A DNA stretch of 64,000 nt from contig OY282432.1 in the NCBI GenBank assembly GCA_958295985.1, forward strand, positions 2,513,001 through 2,577,000, in the 5' to 3' direction. Both the position numbers and the translations under genes were made by a program. Below, one piece after another: positions 49,375-60,792 of the stretch (position 1 is the first letter of the stretch; each line of letters opens with the position of its first letter). The notes under the pieces were generated by a model. The model did not search any database. It was not told where the DNA came from and saw only the letters and a list, made by a program, of their open reading frames with translations. The DNA comes from an uncultured Candidatus Binatia bacterium (GTDB lineage Bacteria; Desulfobacterota; Binatia; UBA9968; JAJDTQ01).

Positions 49375-50672
49375 TGCTTCCGACGCCGAGAGTCGTCGCG
49401 ATCGACGACGACTCGGAGCACCTGGAACGATTGACTCAGGGACTCAACCGGTATGGCACGGCATGTCTGCCGATTCATTTCACCGGCGAGACAGCGGAGA
49501 TTCCAGCTTGCCCTCATGTCCGGGTGATCTTCGCCGACCTCCATCTCATCGCGGGGACCCCGGGGGACCACGCCCAGGATTTCAGTACGATTGGGGGCTT
49601 GCTCGAAGATACGATCAAGCCATCCGGTCCTTACTTCATCGTCTTGTGGACGATGTACCCGGACCAAGCGGATGGCCTCCATGCCTTCTTGAAGGAGCGC
49701 CTTCAGGACGTGCCGAAACCGTTCGCCGTACAGGCGCTCGACAAGAACAACCACCTTGATCACGACGGCTCCGTGAAAAGTCCCGGATCACTTGTCAAAG
49801 CCATAGGGCGGGTCGTTGCGGAGCAACCGCAGATCGGGGCGCTGCTCAATTGGGAGGAGCGGGTGCTGGGGGCGGCTGCGGATGCCGTGTCGTCCATCAT
49901 GGAGCTGGCGGAGTCCGCGGCAGAAGGCATGAAGCCGGGTGAAGAGGTTGGACGGCTGCTCGCGAGCTTGGCCGTGGCGGCCGTCGGCGAGGAACATGCA
50001 GGTGAGGATCGGTTTCGGGCGGTGAACGAGGGGCTTCTACCCATCCTTGGCGACCGTATCGCATCCATGCGTTCGCGAGCGGCCGACAATACGCTGTGGC
50101 AAGATGCACTTGGCGAAGTCGGCACCGGACAGGGATTGTTTCAAGATGAAGCTGCAAGGCTCAACCGCCTGCTTCACATTGCGCCTCCTGATGGCGACGG
50201 AACCGAACGTGGCGTGGTGATTGCTCTTCCAGAGGAGTTTTCCGGGGAGGCGTTTGCAGAGACGTTCGATCTCACGCCCGAGGTAGCGGCGGAAAAACAG
50301 TTCCGGTGCAGGCAACCCCAGGGGGATGCCGACCCGTTTCAGTGGGTTCTGGTCCAGACACAAGCGGCCTGCGACTACGCGCAGACCCAACCGGGGCCGC
50401 TTCCTTTCCACCTTGGCCTTCGTCTGCCGGCATCAGTAGTTCGAACAGGGACACCCCCTGCCGCTCTCTGGCGGAGCCCATGTTTCGAACACGATGGTCA
50501 AGTCCACTTTCTGCACGTGAACGCGCGGTTTCAGGTGTCTTTGCCCGGCGGGAAGGCAAGGCAGGCGCCGCCACTCTTTCGTCTGCGCGAACAGCTTCTC
50601 AACGACCTGATTTACCAGATTCACGGTTACGGAGCCCGTCCCGGAATCATCTCGTTCCGCGAATCGAGGTAG
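49371..50672 (+). CDS. Receiver-domain-like partner of the double-GHKL ATPase
   Basis: 433 residues. The N-terminus looks like a response-regulator receiver ('RVVAIDDDSEHLERLTQGL' acidic pocket, 'VRVIFADLHLIAG' candidate phospho-Asp). The remaining roughly 300 residues ('EERVLGAAADAVSSIMELAE', 'CFEHDGQVHFLHVNARFQVS') are not recognised and would be the effector. It is coupled by ATGA to the GHKL gene, so the two form a kinase/regulator-like pair. It is convergent with the methylase gene 55 bases away. Confidence 0.72.
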   Translation: MMLPTPRVVAIDDDSEHLERLTQGLNRYGTACLPIHFTGETAEIPACPHVRVIFADLHLIAGTPGDHAQDFSTIGGLLEDTIKPSGPYFIVLWTMYPDQADGLHAFLKERLQDVPKPFAVQALDKNNHLDHDGSVKSPGSLVKAIGRVVAEQPQIGALLNWEERVLGAAADAVSSIMELAESAAEGMKPGEEVGRLLASLAVAAVGEEHAGEDRFRAVNEGLLPILGDRIASMRSRAADNTLWQDALGEVGTGQGLFQDEAARLNRLLHIAPPDGDGTERGVVIALPEEFSGEAFAETFDLTPEVAAEKQFRCRQPQGDADPFQWVLVQTQAACDYAQTQPGPLPFHLGLRLPASVVRTGTPPAALWRSPCFEHDGQVHFLHVNARFQVSLPGGKARQAPPLFRLREQLLNDLIYQIHGYGARPGIISFRESR

Positions 50673-50726
50673 ATCCAGAGGCTTCCGGCGTCCGCGCCCC
50701 TGAATGTCAAACAGGAAGAACGAACG

Positions 50727-51680
50727 TCAGGAACCTGCAATCAACGAGTTGACCACCGCGGTCATGACCGGCGGGCAAACGCCGTTCCCGAGAAGCCGGA
50801 TACGGTCGCGGCGGGTGCCGACCGGCAATATGAAGTCTTCGTCGAACCCCATAGCCCGCTTGAGTTCGGGCACTTGCAACATCCGCATTTGCGGCTCGTG
50901 TCCGTCATGCCGAATCAGAGCGAAGCGGTCCAAGGTCGTAACCGTGCGCAGGGGACGATTCAGGGGCTGCCAGCCGCCAGCGCCGTCGTTTCCATAGTAC
51001 ACCAGCAAAAAGCTGGCGTCCTCCCCGAGCTCCCGGAATCCGCGCTCCGCCCGTTCCAGTGTAGCCGCAGCACGCCGTTCGTCGAAAAGTGCCGATGTTT
51101 TCCATGTATCGGCAGGGTCGAGCACGGACCCGGCTGACTTCCTCCGGCCGGGACGCTTGCGGACGTGCCGGACCGGCTGCCGTTTGCGGTCGCCCACGAT
51201 GAACAACCGGCGACGGCGCTGCGGGACGCCGAAGTCGGCGGCGTCCAGCACATGCTCGTGTAGGTGGTAGCCGAGGTCCCGGAGAGTGTGCTTCAGCTCG
51301 CCGTAACGCGACCAGGGGCGCATATGGATCACGTTCTCCAGAACCAGCCATCTGGGACGAAGTGCGCGGGCGTACTCGACCACCAGCATGGCTGTGGCGC
51401 GGCTCGCCTCATCACGCGGCGCTCCGCCTTTGGCGCAGGTGTGGCTGGTGCATTCCGGTGACGCGAGCAGGATGTCGATGTCGCCTGTCCTTTTCTTCAT
51501 GGAACCGGGGGAAACGTCTTCCAGGCGACTGGTAAAGGCCAGAGCGTCCGGAAAGTTGGCGGCGAACGTATCCGATGCCGTGGCGCACATGTCAATGCCG
51601 GCGGCTATCTCTACACCCGCCGCACGGGCTCCAGCGCTGCTGCCGCCAGCGCCGCAGAACATGTCGCACCCTCGTATCAT
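50727..51680 (-). CDS. C5-cytosine DNA methyltransferase
   Basis: 317 residues with the C5-methylase motif order: I 'DMFCGAGGSSAGARAAG', IV 'LLASPECTSHTCAKG', VI 'LVLENV', VIII 'QRRRRLFIVG', and X 'LLGNGVCPPVMTAVV'. The catalytic Cys follows Glu (PEC) rather than the usual Pro-Cys. It methylates cytosine in a sequence not deducible here. The start is ATG 51680, overlapping the vsr stop (ATGA). The longer frame to 51752 lies within vsr. Confidence 0.88.
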   Translation of the reverse strand: MIRGCDMFCGAGGSSAGARAAGVEIAAGIDMCATASDTFAANFPDALAFTSRLEDVSPGSMKKRTGDIDILLASPECTSHTCAKGGAPRDEASRATAMLVVEYARALRPRWLVLENVIHMRPWSRYGELKHTLRDLGYHLHEHVLDAADFGVPQRRRRLFIVGDRKRQPVRHVRKRPGRRKSAGSVLDPADTWKTSALFDERRAAATLERAERGFRELGEDASFLLVYYGNDGAGGWQPLNRPLRTVTTLDRFALIRHDGHEPQMRMLQVPELKRAMGFDEDFILPVGTRRDRIRLLGNGVCPPVMTAVVNSLIAGS

Positions 51681-52159
51681 CTTCCCGTGTCCGCCCGCAC
51701 GCGCTGGTCCGGGGAACGACAACGGCCGTCGGGAGTAGGGATCATTCTGCATCGCTCGACGCTATCTTCCAAACGCCGCCTGACGGTCTCATCGTCCCGT
51801 GTCTCACACTCCCAGATGACGAGGACCTTCCAGCCGAGGTCATGGAGCGCCTCTTCGTTGCGCTTGTCGCGGGCGATGTTTCCGGCAAACTTTTCCGTCC
51901 AGAACGCGACGCGGGACTTGGGCGTATAGGCGTATCGGCATCCCCCGTGCCGGTGCCAGAAGCAGCCGTGGACGAACACCGCCAGCCGGTGTTTCGGGAA
52001 AACCAAGTCTGGGCGGCCAGGAAGCTCCTTTCGATGAAGACGGAAACGGAAGCCCAGTTTGTGCGCAATGCAGCGGACGGCGATTTCGGGTGCCGTATCG
52101 CGCCCCTTGATTCCGGCCATCATCTCGCTTCGCCGACGACGGTTCACGATGTCGGTCAT
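51677..52159 (-). CDS. vsr: Very-short-patch-repair endonuclease Vsr
   Basis: 160 residues: 'RSEMMAGIKGRDTAPEIAVR' at the N-terminus, 'RKELPGRPDLVFPKHRLAVF' with the catalytic Asp, 'HGCFWHRHGGC' zinc/metal residues and 'GWKVLVIWECE'. Vsr nicks T:G mismatches that arise by deamination of methylated cytosine, or can act as the nuclease of a restriction-like system. It is coupled directly to the cytosine methylase gene, the usual partnership. Confidence 0.92.
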   Translation of the reverse strand: MTDIVNRRRRSEMMAGIKGRDTAPEIAVRCIAHKLGFRFRLHRKELPGRPDLVFPKHRLAVFVHGCFWHRHGGCRYAYTPKSRVAFWTEKFAGNIARDKRNEEALHDLGWKVLVIWECETRDDETVRRRLEDSVERCRMIPTPDGRCRSPDQRVRADTGR

Positions 52160-52267
52160 GACATGCAGCCTTGGTTCGGGTTACGCTCGGTACAATAGAA
52201 CGGATAAAGACGAGGAACGGAGTTGATCACGGGCCATCCCCCAGCAATAGGGTCATGACGGAAGCGC

Positions 52268-52651
52268 TCAGGGTTGAAGCGGTATCCAGGGAAGATTCGG
52301 TGGCAGGGCAGTATCGCGCGCTGTCGCAACGACTGCTGTGAACCGACCCTGAAGGTCGAGCGGCGGGACAAGGAGGGCACAAGCCTTGACGTCGGATGTT
52401 GAGATGGTGTTGAGGCCGGAGGTTGTCTTCCCACTGCGAAGCAGGTGCTGTCGGCCGGAGGTAGAATTCAGGTACGCACATGCGAATTCTGGGGCGATCG
52501 AATCAAGATTGGGACGTACCCGGATCAAGTGGTTCTGGTGCATGCAATCCTTGACTTTGCCATCCCATATTGCCGCTCTTCCAATTTCGCCAGGATTTCC
52601 ATGTCCCTCGACAAGTGAGGTGGTCCCGATTCCCATCATCGACCGACGCAT
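52268..52651 (-). pseudogene. HsdS (type I restriction specificity subunit) remnant
   Basis: The minus-strand frame reads 'GEIGRAAIWDGKVKDCMHQN', then 'LIRVRPNLDSIAPEFACAYL', then 'GKTTSGLNTISTSDVKACAL', the typical C-terminal part of a target-recognition domain in HsdS. The protein lacks the first recognition domain and its tail is out of frame after 'LQGRF'. No hsdM or hsdR is near. It is a relic of a type I system at the right edge of the island. Confidence 0.72.
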
Positions 52652-52844
52652 TCATACCATCGCCGTGACGGTACACGCAACAAGCGCAGAACCGCCAACA
52701 CGGGTGGGATATTCGTTGACCCCGTTCTACGAGCGTGTTAACCGGAATTTGCTGTGAAAGTACATGCCTTCAGGGTCGTGCAACGGCCATGAGCATTTGG
52801 GACCTTTATCGCGGGATGGAGACCGCTATCGAGGCAGCAGGACG

Positions 52845-53690
52845 ATGATTATCGACGGCAAGGCAGTGGCGAAACAGGTGCGTGAAGAGGTGCGGGTCGG
52901 GACCGAGCGGCTCCGCAACGATCACGGTGTGGTGCCCGGGCTCGGCGTGGTGCTGGTGGGAGACGACCCGGCGTCACGCCTGTACGTCCGAAACAAGGAG
53001 AAGGCGTGCGCGGAAGTCGGTATCCGGTCCGTGGAACACCTTCTTCCTGCGTCGGCGCCCGAGCACGAGCTCGTGGGAGTCATCGACGGTCTCAACGAGG
53101 ACCCGTCCATTCACGGTATTCTCGTGCAACTTCCGCTGCCCGGCCATATCCTGTCGGATCGTGTGCTGGAAACCGTCTCTCCGGACAAGGACGTGGACGG
53201 TTTTCATCCGGTGAACCAGGGGCTGCTTCTCTCCGGCGGCACGGGCTTCCAACCCTGTACCCCTCTGGGGATCATGAGGATGCTGGATTCCGTAGGCTGC
53301 GGTCTCAAGGGGAAGAACGCCGTGGTGGTGGGTCGCAGCAACATCGTCGGCAAGCCGGTGGCGCTCATGTTGCTGGCACGGCACGCCACCGTGACCCTGT
53401 GTCACTCGCGGACCGCGGACCTCGGCCGGGAGGTGGCGCGGGCGGACGTGGTGGTGGCCGCGGTGGGCAAGCCCGGCGCCGTTCGCGGGGAATGGATCAA
53501 GCCCGGCGCGGTGGTCATCGACGTGGGCATCAACCGTCTGCCCACGGGAAAGCTCGCGGGGGACGTGGAGTTCGACGCGGCCCGGGAGCGTGCGTCGTGG
53601 ATTTCGCCGGTGCCGGGGGGTGTCGGACCCATGACGATCTGCATGCTGCTGTCCAATACGCTGTTGTCGGCGCAACGATCCCTGGCGTAG
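52845..53690 (+). CDS. folD: Bifunctional methylene-THF dehydrogenase/methenyl-THF cyclohydrolase
   Basis: 281 residues, normal FolD length. Motifs are '[20 protein letters not shown]' with the catalytic Lys, '[12 protein letters not shown]', '[13 protein letters not shown]', '[18 protein letters not shown]' for NADP, and '[14 protein letters not shown]'. It interconverts 5,10-methylene-THF and 10-formyl-THF. Next to the glycine cleavage genes, which make methylene-THF, this forms a one-carbon module. ATG 52845 (MIIDGKAV) is the family start, with an in-frame ATG 81 bases upstream rejected. Confidence 0.93.
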   Translation: MIIDGKAVAKQVREEVRVGTERLRNDHGVVPGLGVVLVGDDPASRLYVRNKEKACAEVGIRSVEHLLPASAPEHELVGVIDGLNEDPSIHGILVQLPLPGHILSDRVLETVSPDKDVDGFHPVNQGLLLSGGTGFQPCTPLGIMRMLDSVGCGLKGKNAVVVGRSNIVGKPVALMLLARHATVTLCHSRTADLGREVARADVVVAAVGKPGAVRGEWIKPGAVVIDVGINRLPTGKLAGDVEFDAARERASWISPVPGGVGPMTICMLLSNTLLSAQRSLA

Positions 53691-53711
53691 GGGCGGGTTT
53701 CAAACCCGCCC
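53691..53711. repeat. GC-rich extragenic palindrome between folD and gcvT
   Basis: GGGCGGGTTT, one base, then AAACCCGCCC: a perfect inverted repeat right after the folD stop. It resembles a dispersed REP-type hairpin. A partial relative ('ggggcgggtttcgaacgcg') occurs after the EutA-like gene near 32137. Confidence 0.65.
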
Positions 53712-53742
53712 GTGCCGGCAGCCGGAACGGGAGGCGGTAACC

Positions 53743-54828
53743 GTGACCGGAGAAGCGCAAGGTCGAGAACTCAGGAAGACTCCCCTCCATGCCCGGCACA
53801 AGGCCCTGGGGGCCCGCATGGTGGAGTTCGCAGGTTGGGAGATGCCGGTTCAGTACCGGGGCATCCGGGCCGAGCACTCGGCAGTCCGGTCGAGAGCGGG
53901 TCTTTTCGACGTGAGCCACATGGGCGAGATCGACGTGCAGGGCCCCGGCGCCGAGGGCTTCTGTCAGCGGGTGACCACCAACGACGTCGAGCGGCTGAAC
54001 CCGTCGCAGGCGCAGTACACGCTGTTGTTGAATGATCGGGGCGGGGTCATCGACGACCTGGTGATCCTTCGGCTGGAGGCCGACCGGTATCTGCTCTGTG
54101 TCAACGCTGCCAGGCGCACCGTTGACTTCGCGTGGCTGGCAGGCCACGCGGGCAACGCCGTCACCGTGCGGGACGTGAGCGACACTTACGCGCTACTGGC
54201 GCTTCAGGGGCCCGCGGCGGAGGCGATCCTGCAGCCGTTGACGGCGCTGGAGTTGCCCGCCCTCAAGGCGTTCAACTTCCTTGTCGGGGATGTCAGCGGG
54301 GTCCGCTGCATCGTTTCACGCACGGGATATACCGGCGAGGACGGCTTCGAACTCTATTGCCCCGCGGACGACGGCGTCCGGCTGTGGGACGCCCTGATGG
54401 GCGCCGGTGAGGTGGAGCCTACCGGGCTGGGAGCCAGGGACACGCTCCGTCTCGAGAAGGGGTTCGCCCTCTACGGACACGAGCTCGACGAGACCACCAC
54501 GCCGCCGGAAGCGCGGCTCGGCTGGGTCGCCAGGCTCGACAAGGGGCCCTTCATCGGCTCCGAGGCGCTGTCGCGGAAAGAGCCGCTGCGACGGCGCCTG
54601 GCAGGCCTGGAGATGGAGGAGCCGGGTATCGCCCGGGCGGGCTATCCGATATTCCACGATGACCGCGAGGTCGGACGAGTCACCAGCGGCACGCGGTCTC
54701 CGACCCTGGGCAAGGCCATCGCCCTGGGTTACGTGTCGACCGATGCCGCGGCTCGGGGCACGGAGGTGCAGGTGGAGATCCGCGGCCGCCGGGTCCGGGG
54801 CCGCATCGTCCGCGTCCCGTTCGTCTAG
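53743..54828 (+). CDS. gcvT: Glycine cleavage system T protein (aminomethyltransferase)
   Basis: 361 residues: 'TPLHARHKALGARMVEFAGW' at the N-terminus, 'DVSHMGEIDVQGPGA', 'SRTGYTGEDGFELY' and 'GLGARDTLRLEKGFALYGHE', all standard for GcvT. It transfers the aminomethyl carbon from the H protein to tetrahydrofolate. GTG 53743 is preceded by GGAGG. The final TAG codon lies in the CTAG end of the inverted-repeat element that follows. Confidence 0.93.
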   Translation: MTGEAQGRELRKTPLHARHKALGARMVEFAGWEMPVQYRGIRAEHSAVRSRAGLFDVSHMGEIDVQGPGAEGFCQRVTTNDVERLNPSQAQYTLLLNDRGGVIDDLVILRLEADRYLLCVNAARRTVDFAWLAGHAGNAVTVRDVSDTYALLALQGPAAEAILQPLTALELPALKAFNFLVGDVSGVRCIVSRTGYTGEDGFELYCPADDGVRLWDALMGAGEVEPTGLGARDTLRLEKGFALYGHELDETTTPPEARLGWVARLDKGPFIGSEALSRKEPLRRRLAGLEMEEPGIARAGYPIFHDDREVGRVTSGTRSPTLGKAIALGYVSTDAAARGTEVQVEIRGRRVRGRIVRVPFV

Positions 54829-54990
54829 TGTCCTGTCCCAGAAATAGCTGCGCCAAGATGCGCAGGACTTTTTGTTGTCGGCAAGGCGCGACGACGAGCA
54901 GTGGCCAAACACCACGCGAGGAGGAGCAACGCAGCCGACGGCAAAGAGGACCGGCAGATTAGCGCAGTTATTTCTGGGACAGGACACTAG
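54825..54990. mobile_element. MITE-like inverted-repeat element (complete copy A)
   Basis: The perfect 22-base termini CTAGTGTCCTGTCCCAGAAA-TA and TA-TTTCTGGGACAGGACACTAG lie at 54825-54846 and 54969-54990. One mismatch then allows the match to extend further inward. The 166-base element has no coding capacity. Its interior is about 85 percent similar by eye to the reverse complement of the element at 62097-62257. The left end supplies the gcvT stop codon. A further partial terminus (GGTCCTGTCCCAG) follows at 54991-55003. Confidence 0.85.
54848..54873 (+). terminator. Terminator-like hairpin inside the element, downstream of gcvT
   Basis: CTGCGC (54848-54853) and GCGCAG (54860-54865) form a six-base-pair stem with loop CAAGAT, followed closely by TTTTT (54869-54873). 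If active it would reduce read-through from gcvT into gcvH. Confidence 0.45.
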
Positions 54991-55096
54991 GGTCCTGTCC
55001 CAGTTGGGGGAGTCGCGGCAGAGTCTTGCTTGCCGGGACGGTTACCGGTAGCGGAGCGCGAGCCGGAACCGCGGCAGAGCGGTCAAGGAGGAACCG

Positions 55097-55484
55097 ATGG
55101 AGTACCCGAAGGGTCTGCGGTATTCGAGGGAGCACGAGTGGGTGTTGGTGGAGAACGACGACCACGCCGTCATCGGCATATCGGATTTCGCCCAGAACGA
55201 GCTGGGGGACGTGGTGTACGTGGAGGCGCCGGGGCTGGGGGAGCAGATCAGCAAGGACGATCCCTTTGGCGCGGTGGAATCGGTGAAGGCGGTTTCGGAT
55301 CTCTATGCACCGGTCAGCGGTACCGTGACCGAGGTCAACGACACCCTGCCGGAGACGCCGGAGCTCATCAACGAAGACCCCTACGGAGAAGGCTGGATCA
55401 TCAAGGTCCGCATGTCGGATGTCGCCGAGTTGGATGACCTCATGACGCCGGAGGAATACGAAGAGTACTGTGAAGGCCAGCCGG

Positions 55485-55504
<20 letters not shown>
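55097..55504 (+). CDS. gcvH: Glycine cleavage system H protein
   Basis: 135 residues: '[20 protein letters not shown]', '[12 protein letters not shown]' and the lipoylation site Lys64 in '[18 protein letters not shown]'. It shuttles the aminomethyl group among P, T and L proteins. Its last 20 bases overlap gcvP. It has an acidic C-terminal tail (GQPDDDDGA) that is not part of the fold. It is separated from gcvT by the inverted-repeat element, unusual for this normally tight operon. Confidence 0.94.
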
Positions 55505-58424
<2,920 letters not shown>

Positions 58425-58481
58425 GGCCTGCGCCCCTCTGCGTGCCGGAACCCGACCGCGGAAGAGAGTACCCGCCGCGCG

Positions 58482-59210
58482 CTACTGCGGCGCCTTGAAA
58501 GAGTACGCGGTCCGGAATGCCTGGGTTGCCTGCAATCGCGCCCACCAGGCGCCCACCGCGGGTCGCGTGTTCCAGTCCACCAGTCGCTCCAGCCCGTTGG
58601 CTTCGAATCGTTCGATAAACGGCGCGATGGAGCAGTCCGCCAGCGACATCCTGTCGCCGTTGAGCCACGGACGGTCCGCCAGGGTCTCCTCCACGTCATC
58701 CAGTATCTCGGCCAGCCGGGCCTCCGCATAGGCCATTTGCTCCTCCGAGATGCCGTTCCTCAGCCGGTCCGCCAGCAGCGCCCGCTTCTCTTCCGTCGGT
58801 TGCTTTCTGACGGCGGCCTCGCGTTCTTCTTCGGAAAGGTGCTCGTAGCGCTTGTACCGCCCCTGTCTGATGAAGGAAATGACGTTCACGTTGCGATGGA
58901 GGACGTGCTCGAACCGGTCCATCCAGATCCGCATGCGCGCCCGCTCGTAAGGGTCTTCGGGTCTCAACGGCGTCTCCGGCCAAACGTCGTCGAGGTACTC
59001 CAGGATGAAATTGGACTCGATCAGGATGCGGTCGTCATGCACGAGGGTGGGCACGACCCCGTTGGGATTCAGCGCGACGTACCCGGGCTCGAGGTTCTCG
59101 AATTTCGAGAGATCGACGTAGGCGCTCTCCCACGAGAGTTGTTTCGCGGCCAGGGCGATCCGTACGCGACGCGAACAGGTGGAACTCCACCAATGATAGA
59201 GCTTCAGCAT
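58482..59210 (-). CDS. Glutathione S-transferase-like protein
   Basis: 242 residues: an N-terminal thioredoxin-fold domain ('MLKLYHWWSSTCSRRVRIAL', then 'NPNGVVPTLVHDDRILIESN' with the cis-Pro and Glu-Ser glutathione motif) and a helical C-terminal domain ('RPWLNGDRMSLADCSIAPFI'). A Ser/Cys pair in the active-site loop (SSTCS) could serve catalysis. ATG 59210 is preceded by GGAGG at 9 bases. It probably conjugates or reduces electrophiles; the substrate is unknown. Confidence 0.87.
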   Translation of the reverse strand: MLKLYHWWSSTCSRRVRIALAAKQLSWESAYVDLSKFENLEPGYVALNPNGVVPTLVHDDRILIESNFILEYLDDVWPETPLRPEDPYERARMRIWMDRFEHVLHRNVNVISFIRQGRYKRYEHLSEEEREAAVRKQPTEEKRALLADRLRNGISEEQMAYAEARLAEILDDVEETLADRPWLNGDRMSLADCSIAPFIERFEANGLERLVDWNTRPAVGAWWARLQATQAFRTAYSFKAPQ

Positions 59211-59359
59211 GGCATGCACCTCCGGCGGCCCGTGGGATTCGGCAAGAGCCCGCCGGTCCTCTTTATCACTCCCCTTGTTTGATTGCACCCGCAGGCCGGA
59301 GGGTGGCGGTCCTTGCTCCACGGCTGTCAATGTCGCGTCTTTTGGGATAGAATGGCGTC

Positions 59360-59554
59360 ATGTTTGGCCTTGGTATCTGGGAACTGCTGATCATCATGGT
59401 GATCGTCCTCGTGCTCTTCAGCCGGAGGCTTCCGGAGATCGGTCAAGGACTCGGGAAGGGGATCAAGAGCTTTCGCAAGTCCCTCCACGAGCCGGACGAG
59501 ATCGACGTGACCGCCTCCGACAAGGGCGAAGGCGAGGGCCCCAAGAAGGATTGA
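59360..59554 (+). CDS. tatA: Sec-independent translocase subunit TatA
   Basis: 64 residues: one N-terminal membrane helix ('[20 protein letters not shown]') followed by the amphipathic helix '[18 protein letters not shown]' and a short acidic tail, the complete TatA/E pattern including the F-G hinge position. It forms the pore for folded-protein export. tatB and tatC are not adjacent, which is common in deltaproteobacteria-like genomes. Confidence 0.93.
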   Translation: MFGLGIWELLIIMVIVLVLFSRRLPEIGQGLGKGIKSFRKSLHEPDEIDVTASDKGEGEGPKKD

Positions 59555-59569
59555 CCCGGGGGCCGGTGG

Positions 59570-60715
59570 CTACGCCTCGGCCTCCGCCGAAAGAACCCGG
59601 CAACTGAAGGATTTCACCGCCGCCTTCGGTTTGGGAAAGACGATGGTAAAGTTCGCGGATTCATTGGCGGGAATTCGATAGGCGCTCTGGGGCCTGAGAC
59701 TCTGCAGCAACGAGATCTCCCGAAACGTCATATCCTGTATGATCTTGGCCGAAATCGCGTTTCCCACGAACGTGACCTGCCGGTCGACCTGTTTGCCTTC
59801 CGCATCGAAGAGTTGAGCCTCTATCTGGACTTTGTGGATGCTCCGGTCGTTACCGTTGACCAGCTTGCCGGAGACGACGAAGACCTCCGTTTGGTTCAGC
59901 ACCGGCCGCACTCCGGATGCCAGCGATTCGAACACCAGGGTTCTCTTGAAGTGCCGGTCCTCGAACACGGTGCTGCCGTACCAGGGTATTCGTCGCAGCA
60001 CGGAATCCAGCGGCTGCGGGTTGACCTGATAGATCAGCGCAACCAGGACGAAAGCGCACAGCGCAAGAGCGACGAGGCTCACCAGCGGTACGATGGAACT
60101 CCTGACGCCGGCGCCTGCCGGCGGAGGCGGCTTCGGCGGGATCAGGAAATCATCGTCGATCTCGAAGTCCGGCTTCCGCGCAGTCCCGACCGGGAGGTCG
60201 TCGTCTTCAACCGCGGCAGTCGGCTCTGACGATTCCGGCTGCTGCACGTCAGGCCGGTCCGCCTCCGCGAACGGCTCGAAGTCCGGGTACTCGAACCGGG
60301 TCTCGCCGGGGTCGTCACCGGCCGCTCGAGTCTCATCGGCATCCCGGTTTGCCGGTTCGACGTCGGCCGGCGTGCGCGGCAACTCCAGAGTGCCCTGTTC
60401 CGTTTCGGTGGGCGATTGGGTGGAAGCAACCCGGGAAGCCTGGCTGTCGTGGGTGTCCGCAAGGCCTTGGGCGTGTGGCTCCCCGCCGGTATCGGAGCTG
60501 CCGGCGGGAACGGGCCTGTCGCCGGCCGCGCCCGCCTCCGGCATCGGGTCCGTTGCCGGGGCGGCCGCCGGCGACTCCTCGTCGTGCAACTGCAGGCTGA
60601 CCTGAAAGCTGAAGACGTGCTTGCAGCGAGAGCAACGGAAGGTAGGCTTGGGCTCGTCGAAGACGCTGCTGTTTACCTTGTACGTCGTGGAACAGCTTGG
60701 ACAGCGGATAGTCAT
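59570..60715 (-). CDS. Zinc-ribbon membrane protein with DUF3426-like C-terminus
   Basis: 381 residues. The N-terminal MJ0042-type ribbon has two Cys pairs ('MTIRCPSCSTTYKV', 'FRCSRCKHVFSF'), followed by a long Glu/Pro/Ala-rich disordered linker (about 50-215), one membrane span ('SIVPLVSLVALALCAFVLVA') and a periplasmic domain of DUF3426 type ('VFVVSGKLVNGNDRSIHKVQ'). ATG 60715 is preferred because the ribbon begins at once. Function unknown. Confidence 0.78.
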   Translation of the reverse strand: MTIRCPSCSTTYKVNSSVFDEPKPTFRCSRCKHVFSFQVSLQLHDEESPAAAPATDPMPEAGAAGDRPVPAGSSDTGGEPHAQGLADTHDSQASRVASTQSPTETEQGTLELPRTPADVEPANRDADETRAAGDDPGETRFEYPDFEPFAEADRPDVQQPESSEPTAAVEDDDLPVGTARKPDFEIDDDFLIPPKPPPPAGAGVRSSIVPLVSLVALALCAFVLVALIYQVNPQPLDSVLRRIPWYGSTVFEDRHFKRTLVFESLASGVRPVLNQTEVFVVSGKLVNGNDRSIHKVQIEAQLFDAEGKQVDRQVTFVGNAISAKIIQDMTFREISLLQSLRPQSAYRIPANESANFTIVFPKPKAAVKSFSCRVLSAEAEA

Positions 60716-60792
60716 GACCGTTTCATATCCCACGACGGGGGTTGGGCCCCGCGTTCTCGTTGCGTTTCAGCCCATTCGGGATGACGGCGTCT

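Noticed and set aside
52386-52757. Plus-strand 123-codon frame as a gene
   Set aside because: It is antisense to the recognisable HsdS remnant and has no domain or ribosome site.
53690-53743. Glycine riboswitch upstream of gcvT
   Set aside because: Only 52 bases separate folD from gcvT and they hold a palindrome. No room or conserved aptamer sequence.
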